Of a stretch of 11,293 nt of DNA, positions 6,347-11,293 are shown piece after piece; position 1 is the stretch's first letter, and each line of letters begins with the position of its first letter. A model generated the notes under the pieces. It saw only the letters and a list, made by a program, of their open reading frames with translations. It did no database searches and was not told where the DNA came from. The DNA comes from Acidobacteriaceae bacterium (GTDB taxonomy: Bacteria; Acidobacteriota; Terriglobia; Terriglobales; Acidobacteriaceae), in assembly GCA_030049955.1 (NCBI GenBank), contig JASIJX010000631.1:1-11293 (forward strand), given 5' to 3'. The position numbers and the translations under genes were made by a program.

Positions 6347-6742
6347 ATGCTACGCAAGCTTGCATTGGCAGCGTTGGTGTTCGCACTGGGCTCGGTGACC
6401 GCGCTGGCCGCCGATTTCAACGGCAAATGGACCGCCGAGGTGCAGGGGCGAATGGGCACGCAGACCATCACCTTCGAATTTCACGTGGATGGTTCGACCG
6501 TGACCGGCAAAATCACGACGCCGCGCGGAGATAGCGACATTACCGATGGAAAAGTGGATGGCGACAATATTTCGTTCGCGCAGGTGGTGAACTTCAACGG
6601 CAACGATATGAAGATCAACTACACGGGCAAGGCGGACGGGGACACTATTAAGTTCTCGCGACAGGTGGGCGACCGGCCGGCAACAGAGTTTGTGGCCAAA
6701 CGGGCCAGCGATTCGGGCGCGCCGCCGGCGCCGCCGCAGTAG
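6347..6742 (+). CDS. Small secreted beta-rich protein, function unknown
   Basis: A 131-residue exported protein. MLRKLALAALVFALGSVTALA is a signal peptide with an A-x-A cleavage site; the mature form begins ADFNGKWTAEV. What follows is a run of short beta-hairpins with repeated turn motifs: FHVDGSTVTGKI, ITDGKVDGDNISFAQ and YTGKADGDTIKFSRQ, the last two reading GK(V/A)DGD(N/T)I(S/K)F. This suggests a small up-and-down barrel or lipocalin-like sheet. The tail is Ala/Pro-rich (SDSGAPPAPPQ). No catalytic motif or cysteine is present in the mature part. The start is well fixed by GGAGG 8 nt upstream (6334-6338). Proteins with this DFNGKW-type opening are, to my memory, common and uncharacterised in Acidobacteriota and Planctomycetota. 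The following gene starts 77 bases later, after a hairpin. Confidence 0.85.
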   Translation: MLRKLALAALVFALGSVTALAADFNGKWTAEVQGRMGTQTITFEFHVDGSTVTGKITTPRGDSDITDGKVDGDNISFAQVVNFNGNDMKINYTGKADGDTIKFSRQVGDRPATEFVAKRASDSGAPPAPPQ

Positions 6743-6780
6743 CTGTCCGGGTTCGGGTTTCCATCGGCACAGTGAAGTGA

Positions 6781-6820
6781 TAGGGTGGACTTCATCCGGC
6801 TGGAGGTGAAGTCCACCTTA
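6781..6820 (+). promoter_or_regulatory. 16-bp hairpin covering the ribosome site of the SpoIIE-type gene
   Basis: An exact 11-bp inverted repeat, GGTGGACTTCA (6784-6794) and TGAAGTCCACC (6807-6817), extends outward by G-T, A-T and T-A pairs to 6781/6820 and inward by T-G and C-G pairs, giving a 16-bp stem with an 8-nt loop (6797-6804). The Shine-Dalgarno GGAGG (6802-6806) lies half in the loop and half in the stem, and the A of the ATG at 6820 is the last paired base. In mRNA it would compete with ribosome binding. As DNA it could be an operator or an extragenic palindrome. It has no T-run, so a terminator is unlikely. Confidence 0.7.
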
Positions 6821-8862
6821 TGGCTTGCTATCCTTCCATGCACCGGCGGCTGCGGCGGGCCGCATTTCTTGTTTTTCTGCTGGCGATGGCCGCAGGCGTT
6901 GCGGCTGTGGCGCAGGAGCGCAGCGCGCCGGTGTTCGACGCCACTACGCTGCGTCAGCCCACTGACCTTGAATCGACGTGGCTGGTGAAAGCCGGCGACG
7001 ATCCCGCGTGGGCGCAGACGAACTTTGACGACACGGGATGGATGCGCGTCGACCCGCGCCAGACGCTGAAGGTTTATTTTCCGCATGACCGGCCGAGCAT
7101 CGTCTGGTACCGGCTGCACGTGAAGGTGGCGCCTAACCAGACCGGGCTGGCGCTGGCCGAATTTAACCTGACGAGCGCCTTCGAGATTTTTGTGAACGGC
7201 GAGCGGGTGATGAAGGCCGGGGATGTCGCGCCGTACAAGCCTACGGCTTTCGGTGCGCGGCTGCTGACGCCGATTCCCGATGAGGCGATTCACACCGGGT
7301 CGCTGGTGATTGCGCTGCGGCTCTACATTTCCGGCAACGAGTGGGTGAGCGCATTTCCGGGCCTGTATCCCTATAACCTTACGCTTGGCCAGGAGGCCGC
7401 GCTCAGCAATCACATCTGGCTGGTTACGATCGGCGATCACGCACTGACGTGGCTTTACCAACTTGGCTCGCTTGCGCTTGGCCTAATTGCGCTGGCGCTG
7501 TTTGCAGCCGAACGGCAACACCGCGAGTACCTGTGGATGGGGTTGTTGGGACTTATAGTAGCGGTGGACGCGCCACTCCTGTTTTACGAGATGTTTCACA
7601 ATCTCCCCGCCTGGTCGGCATATATCGACGCCTTGATTCCGATTCTGACGCTGGTATTTGAGACATTAATGTACCTCGCGTTCTTGCGCGTGCCGGTGTT
7701 TCGATGGATGCAGACGCTGCTCGTGCTTTCTGCGGCTGGTCTGCTGTTCGGCGCGATGGAGAAGGTTCGCGGGACGGGTTCGAATATCAGCATGGTTGCC
7801 AGTATGCTGCCGGGGGCGATTTTGTTCGCCGGCGTGATTCCGGTGCTGCTGATTGTGCACTGGCGCCGCGGCAATAGCGAAGCCGGTATTCTGCTGATTC
7901 CGGCGCTCATCCAAAGCCTTGCGGTGTACATCGGCTTTGGCGTGTTTATAGTTTCGACGGTTCCGGCCTGGGCGCAAACCGCACTACGGATTCAGACGGC
8001 GGTTTTCCAACGGCAGGTGGGGCCGTTTGCCTTCAGCGTCGTCGACCTGACCGGCTGTATTTTTGTTCTGACGCTCGCGCTCATCATTGTGCTGCGATCC
8101 ACGCGGATTGCACAGCAGCGGGCGAAGCTTGAGACCGAAATGGCCGCAGCGCGCGAAATGCAGCAGGTAATGCTGCCGGAGGCAATCGAGACTGGCCCTG
8201 GCTTTCAAGTGGAAACCGCATACGAGCCGGCGCAACAGGTGGGCGGGGATTTTTTCCAGATACTGCCAGCGGCTGAGGGCGCGCTGCTGGTGGTGATTGG
8301 CGATGTGGCTGGCAAGGGATTGCCGGCTGCGATGCTGGTGAGCGTGCTGGTGGGCGCGATCCGCGGCGTGGCGGAGTACACGAGCGAGCCGGCAGAGCTT
8401 CTGGCCAGTCTGAATCAGCGCCTGGCGGGCCGCGTGGGCGGCAGCTTTGCTACGGCACTGGCGGCGCGCATTCATCCTGATGGGCGCGTGCTGATTGCCA
8501 ATGCGGGCCACCTGCCGCCATACGTCGATGGCAGGGAAGTGGAGCTGCCGGGCGCGTTGCCATTGGGCGTCAAAGCCGATGCGCAATACGAAACTGTGCG
8601 AGTGCAATTGGCGGCCGGCGCGCGCTTGACGTTTTATTCCGATGGCATCGTGGAGGCGCAGAACACGGAGGGCGAGCTGTTCGGATTTGAGCGCTGCGGC
8701 GAGCTGGCCATGCAGCCAGTTGCGAAGATCGTCGACGCTGCGCGCCGTTTCGGACAGCAGGATGACATGACGGTGATCGCAGTGACGCGGGTTGCAGCGG
8801 CGGCCGAAGTTGCCAGGCCGGTTGCCGTGGCTGCTGCGCGGGAGATACAAGTGGCTCCGTGA
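6820..8862 (+). CDS. SpoIIE-type PP2C phosphatase with periplasmic sensor and seven membrane spans
   Basis: A 680-residue signalling protein. A signal peptide (to about residue 31, ending AAVAQE) leads into a periplasmic beta-sandwich (about 40-200) with GDDPAWAQTNFDDTGW and FEIFVNGERV, like galactose-binding jelly-rolls and the extracellular part of 7TMR-DISM receptors. Seven hydrophobic spans follow, from about 209-232 to 403-428. A helical linker (LETEMAAAREMQQVMLP) connects to the phosphatase domain (about 455-665). Metal-binding acidic residues are present: D477 in GGDFF, D495 in GDVAGKG, D608 in SDGIVEA and D648/D649 in QQDDMTV, so it should be active. Such enzymes dephosphorylate anti-sigma-factor antagonists (STAS proteins); none is encoded nearby. 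GGAGG lies 13 nt before this ATG, rather far; an ATG at 6838 would still keep the signal peptide. The 60-base gap to thpR allows co-transcription. Confidence 0.92.
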   Translation: MACYPSMHRRLRRAAFLVFLLAMAAGVAAVAQERSAPVFDATTLRQPTDLESTWLVKAGDDPAWAQTNFDDTGWMRVDPRQTLKVYFPHDRPSIVWYRLHVKVAPNQTGLALAEFNLTSAFEIFVNGERVMKAGDVAPYKPTAFGARLLTPIPDEAIHTGSLVIALRLYISGNEWVSAFPGLYPYNLTLGQEAALSNHIWLVTIGDHALTWLYQLGSLALGLIALALFAAERQHREYLWMGLLGLIVAVDAPLLFYEMFHNLPAWSAYIDALIPILTLVFETLMYLAFLRVPVFRWMQTLLVLSAAGLLFGAMEKVRGTGSNISMVASMLPGAILFAGVIPVLLIVHWRRGNSEAGILLIPALIQSLAVYIGFGVFIVSTVPAWAQTALRIQTAVFQRQVGPFAFSVVDLTGCIFVLTLALIIVLRSTRIAQQRAKLETEMAAAREMQQVMLPEAIETGPGFQVETAYEPAQQVGGDFFQILPAAEGALLVVIGDVAGKGLPAAMLVSVLVGAIRGVAEYTSEPAELLASLNQRLAGRVGGSFATALAARIHPDGRVLIANAGHLPPYVDGREVELPGALPLGVKADAQYETVRVQLAAGARLTFYSDGIVEAQNTEGELFGFERCGELAMQPVAKIVDAARRFGQQDDMTVIAVTRVAAAAEVARPVAVAAAREIQVAP

Positions 8863-8907
8863 CGCTGCTACGCGGTGATTGCCGGGCTCTCATTGCCGCG
8901 GTGGTCG

Positions 8908-8913
8908 TACACT
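8908..8913 (+). promoter_or_regulatory. Candidate -10 box before thpR
   Basis: TACACT (four of six to consensus) ends 9 nt before the thpR ATG at 8923, and no Shine-Dalgarno lies in the 20 bases before the start. The geometry matches the boxes before the dehydrogenase and pgeF genes. No good -35 is seen, so this is weak alone. Confidence 0.25.
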
Positions 8914-8922
8914 TGTTCCGTG

Positions 8923-9480
8923 ATGCGGCTGTTCATTGGGATTCCGCTGACTGGCGTGGTGGTGCGCGAGCTGTCGGCGCTGTGTGCGCGGCTGCATTCG
9001 GGGATGGATGGGCTTCGCTGGTCGGCGCCGGAGTCGTGGCACATTACGCTGCAGTTTCTGGGCACCACGACGGAAGAGCAGTACGCGTGCATCACGGCGC
9101 GGCTGAGGGAAATCCGCTCGGCGTCGGTGCCGATTCGGCTGTGCGGGGTGGGCATCTTTGAGCGCGCCGGAATTTTTCACGTCGAAGTGGAACCGAGAGA
9201 CGGGCTTGTGACGCTGCAACAGCAGGTGACAGCGCACACCGGGCCGTGCGGATTCGAGCCGGAAGACCGGCCTTACCGGCCGCACATTACTCTGGCGCGA
9301 ACGAAAGGCGATGCGGGACGGAGGCAACTCAAGCAGATAAAAGAGCGCGTGAAGGCACAGCCGCAATTCACGGAATTCATTGCGCGCGAGTTTCTGTTGT
9401 ACGAGAGCCACCTGGGGGCAGTGGGGTCGAGGTATGAGGTGCGGGCCCGCTTTGGGCTGGGAGAGTCAGCAAGCCGGTAA
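8923..9480 (+). CDS. thpR: RNA 2',3'-cyclic phosphodiesterase (ThpR/LigT)
   Basis: A 185-residue member of the 2H phosphoesterase family. Both catalytic HxTx motifs are visible: H40-I-T42 in WHITLQFLG and H121-I-T123 in PHITLARTK. The start MRLFIGIPL is the standard first strand (R-x-F-(I/V)-(A/G)-(I/L)) of this family, which fixes ATG 8923; a GTG at 8875 in the same frame would add 16 unrelated residues. The enzyme opens 2',3'-cyclic phosphates at RNA ends to 2'-phosphates, and the E. coli homologue can also join tRNA half-molecules in reverse. Cytoplasmic. It lies 60 bases after the phosphatase gene in the same direction but has no functional link to it. No ribosome site precedes it. The frame ends LGESASR, then TAA, and length is normal. 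Confidence 0.93.
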   Translation: MRLFIGIPLTGVVVRELSALCARLHSGMDGLRWSAPESWHITLQFLGTTTEEQYACITARLREIRSASVPIRLCGVGIFERAGIFHVEVEPRDGLVTLQQQVTAHTGPCGFEPEDRPYRPHITLARTKGDAGRRQLKQIKERVKAQPQFTEFIAREFLLYESHLGAVGSRYEVRARFGLGESASR

Positions 9481-9690
9481 GTCGGCCGGTTAGTGGTGTT
9501 AGGTGGATAGTTATAAAAGAAGACATGCGCCAGGTCTCCGGCAACTCACAATATCTAGCCCGCATCCCTCCTATACCAGCGAATTCTGGGACACAGGCAT
9601 AAGCAGGACTGTATTTTTGGGGCATTGTTTTCGCGATAAGCCGATCCGCAGCGGAAATCGAAGGATAGCTTCCGTGAGTCTTGAGAAATA

Positions 9691-9697
9691 GGAGGAG
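9691..9697 (+). promoter_or_regulatory. Strong Shine-Dalgarno of the oxalate decarboxylase gene
   Basis: GGAGGAG, 6 nt before the ATG at 9704, embedded in an A-rich context (gaaataggaggagaaattt). It is the strongest ribosome site in the window and fixes the start, which agrees with the family N-terminus. Confidence 0.8.
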
Positions 9698-9703
9698 AAA
9701 TTT

Positions 9704-10867
9704 ATGACCAACAGGACTCAAACTGCAGGCGACGGGCCGCGACCGATCCGTGGCGACACCGGCGCCTCCATCATGGGGCCGCGCAATGTAGCGCTGGAGG
9801 CAGAAAATCCCGACCAGTTGGCCTCTCCTTACACCGACAACGGCACAATGCCCAACCTCAAGTTTTCGTTCGCCACAGCTCGCAACCGACTCGTTACGGG
9901 GGGCTGGGCGCGGGAGGTGACGATACGCGAGTTGCCGGTGGCTAAGGAGCTCGCTGGGGTAAACATGCGCCTGAAGCCAGGAGGCATCCGCGAGATGCAC
10001 TGGCATAAGGAGGCCGAATGGGCCTACATGCTTGCAGGGCGCGCGCGAATCACGGCTATCGATGAGCAAGGATGCAACTTCATTGCCGATGTCGGTGAGG
10101 GTGACTTGTGGAATTTTCCATCGGTTATTCCCCATTCCATTCAGGCACTGGAAGAAGGTTGCGAATTCCTCCTGGTGTTTGACAACGGAAACTTCTCGGA
10201 AAACGAGACTTTCTTGATCACCGACTTGTTTAAGCATATGCCGCGTGAAGTTCTGGCCAAAAACTTCGGCGTTTCCGAAAGTGCTTTCGCCAATATACCG
10301 ATAGATGTCGTACACGACCGGTACATCTTCGCGGGCAAGGTCCCCGGTTCACTGGCTTCGGATGCGGTTAAATCTCCGGCCGGAGCCGTGCCAGTTTCTT
10401 ACAGTTACCGCTTGTCGGCCCAGAAGCCGATTAAGGTCCCCGGTGGGCAGGTGCGAATTGTCGACTCTTCCAACTTTCCGGCCGCCTCCACGATTGCGGC
10501 GGCATTGGTGGAAATCAACCCAGGGGGAATGCGCGAATTGCATTGGCACGCCAACGATGAATGGCAATACTATATTTCCGGCCGCGGGCGCATGACGGTC
10601 TTCGCGTCAGGCGAGAAAGCGCGCACTTTCGATTACCAGGCCGGCGATGTAGGTTATATTCCATTCGCTATGGCGCACTATGTCGAGAACACGGGCGAGG
10701 AGCCGCTGCGTTTCCTGGAGATGTTCCGCAGCGCACGCTTTGCCGATCTATCATTGAACCAGTGGATGGCGCTGACGCCGTCCGAGTTGGTGCAAGCTCA
10801 CCTGAACTTAGACCAGAGAACCATGAAGGCTCTGCACAAGGACAAACAGATCATCGTAGCGGCTTGA
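9704..10867 (+). CDS. oxdC: Bicupin oxalate decarboxylase
   Basis: A 387-residue enzyme that converts oxalate to formate and CO2 using manganese. Two cupin domains are complete. N-terminal Mn site: H99, H101, E105 (MHWHKEAEW) and H144 (PHSIQ), with substrate arginine R96. C-terminal site: H280, H282, E286 (LHWHANDEW) and H325 (AHYVEN), with R277 and the E339 region in LEMF. The active-site lid is SENET at 165-169; Bacillus subtilis OxdC has SENST with catalytic Glu162, matching E166 here, while oxalate oxidase activity is linked to altered lids. So decarboxylase is the better call. No signal peptide, hence cytoplasmic, as in bacterial OxdC and unlike fungal enzymes. No formyl-CoA transferase, oxalate transporter or formate dehydrogenase is adjacent, so it appears as a single-gene unit. 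It runs convergently to dapD with 144 bases between them. Confidence 0.95.
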   Translation: MTNRTQTAGDGPRPIRGDTGASIMGPRNVALEAENPDQLASPYTDNGTMPNLKFSFATARNRLVTGGWAREVTIRELPVAKELAGVNMRLKPGGIREMHWHKEAEWAYMLAGRARITAIDEQGCNFIADVGEGDLWNFPSVIPHSIQALEEGCEFLLVFDNGNFSENETFLITDLFKHMPREVLAKNFGVSESAFANIPIDVVHDRYIFAGKVPGSLASDAVKSPAGAVPVSYSYRLSAQKPIKVPGGQVRIVDSSNFPAASTIAAALVEINPGGMRELHWHANDEWQYYISGRGRMTVFASGEKARTFDYQAGDVGYIPFAMAHYVENTGEEPLRFLEMFRSARFADLSLNQWMALTPSELVQAHLNLDQRTMKALHKDKQIIVAA

Positions 10868-10883
10868 ATCTTTGAATGTGTCT

Positions 10884-11002
10884 TGCTGCGGCAGCAGTCA
10901 GATATGGTTGCAATTCCGTACGATGACAGGTCTCCAGAATTGCTCATAGCACCAAACAGGCGGTCGTCCATCTGTACAGGTGACTCGGCTGACGCCCTCA
11001 GC
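10884..11002. other. Convergent gene gap with two weak hairpins
   Basis: The 144-base gap between the 3' ends of oxdC and dapD holds two short stems: TGCTG/CAGCA (10884-10896) and GCTGA/TCAGC (10988-11002). Each has only five base pairs and no T-run. They are where bidirectional termination would be expected, but the sequence does not show a standard terminator. Confidence 0.25.
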
Positions 11003-11011
11003 TCCGCTGCT

Positions 11012-11293
11012 TCATCGCAGCAGATCTTCGAGCGCTGTGCTCAGGTCGGTTTTTTCGTCACGGTACTTTACGATCACGGGCGCGTAGACACTCAATCCCC
11101 ACTCCTGGCCTTTGCCTTTGCTGACGGCGCGTGAGCCGGGGACGACGACTGCAGCCTCGGGGATGATCAGCGGGTGGTCGGCTGTGGCGCGCAGCACTTC
11201 GCCGCGGACGAGATCGTAGACGGGCGTGCCGCGCGTGAGGATGGCGCCGGCGGCCAGCACCGCGCCTTTGCGCACGATGGTTCCTTCGTAGAC
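11012..11293 (-). CDS. dapD: Tetrahydrodipicolinate N-succinyltransferase (DapD), C-terminal part
   Basis: The final 93 codons plus TGA; the 5' end is cut by the right edge, so the frame continues through 11293. The enzyme transfers succinyl from succinyl-CoA to tetrahydrodipicolinate in the succinylase branch of lysine/diaminopimelate synthesis, as a trimer with a left-handed beta-helix. Visible are the last hexapeptide coils ([18 protein letters not shown]), the segment [15 protein letters not shown], then [15 protein letters not shown] and the diagnostic C-terminus [20 protein letters not shown] followed by LLR. This tail is typical of the DapD subgroup with a [10 protein letters not shown] ending. 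The catalytic Asp and Glu lie upstream, outside the window. Cytoplasmic. Confidence 0.92.
   Translation of the reverse strand, partial: VYEGTIVRKGAVLAAGAILTRGTPVYDLVRGEVLRATADHPLIIPEAAVVVPGSRAVSKGKGQEWGLSVYAPVIVKYRDEKTDLSTALEDLLR

Noticed and set aside
319..6834. Shared 12-mer GCTTGCTATCCT at 319-330 and 6823-6834
   Set aside because: About four exact 12-mer pairs are expected by chance in a window of this length, and the second copy ends only 3 nt before an ATG, too close for the same promoter geometry.
7984..8850. 288-codon minus-strand open frame
   Set aside because: Antisense shadow of the phosphatase domain; its His/Gln/Arg-rich content is the expected complement of that gene.
4121..9499. 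Shared 12-mer GGTTAGTGGTGT after the pgeF (4121) and thpR (9488) stops
   Set aside because: Same chance argument; noted only as part of the possible gene-end repeat pattern, not as a repeat family by itself.
1..11293. Defence island, CRISPR, prophage or biosynthetic cluster
   Set aside because: No Cas, nuclease, toxin-antitoxin, integrase, transposase or biosynthetic core gene is recognisable; the genes are housekeeping or stand-alone accessory genes.

Overview
The window reads as an ordinary stretch of a GC-rich (roughly 60%) bacterial chromosome, most likely from Acidobacteriota (Terriglobia-like soil lineage). That placement is an inference. It rests on the mix of a secreted seven-motif VCBS/FG-GAP protein with WYENPG motifs, a membrane SpoIIE-type phosphatase with a 7TM sensor, a small secreted protein starting DFNGKW after the signal peptide, and a short GGGAACA tandem array of a kind I associate with these genomes. 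No rRNA, tRNA, CRISPR array, transposase or phage gene is visible.

Left part (1-2577, all +): the last 55 codons of an M3-family metallopeptidase; a classical short-chain dehydrogenase (339-1139) whose stop codon lies in a GGGAACA-type heptamer array; and a secreted seven-motif beta-propeller protein (1249-2577). A 478-bp non-coding stretch with a duplicated 15-mer and a strong hairpin follows.

Middle part (3056-6105): a PgeF/YfiH-family purine nucleoside phosphorylase (+); a 676-bp region with no convincing gene but with a paired 21-bp AT-rich element; an HU/IHF-type DNA-binding protein on the minus strand; and, divergent from it, a GT2 glycosyltransferase of the dolichyl-phosphate glucosyltransferase type. 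The 229-bp divergent gap holds a candidate HU promoter with a 12-bp palindrome across its -10.

Right part (6347-11293): a small secreted beta-rich protein; a 680-aa SpoIIE/PP2C phosphatase with periplasmic sensor and seven membrane spans, preceded by a 16-bp hairpin that overlaps its Shine-Dalgarno and ends on the A of its ATG; ThpR (RNA 2',3'-cyclic phosphodiesterase); a cytoplasmic bicupin oxalate decarboxylase with a strong ribosome site; and, convergent with it and cut by the window edge, the C-terminal part of DapD (lysine/diaminopimelate synthesis).

The genes belong to unrelated pathways and do not form an evident operon or a new multi-gene system. The points most worth a second look are regulatory: the hairpin over the phosphatase start, three genes with no Shine-Dalgarno but a TAnnnT box 8-9 nt before ATG (possible leaderless transcripts), and several short repeats placed directly after stop codons.
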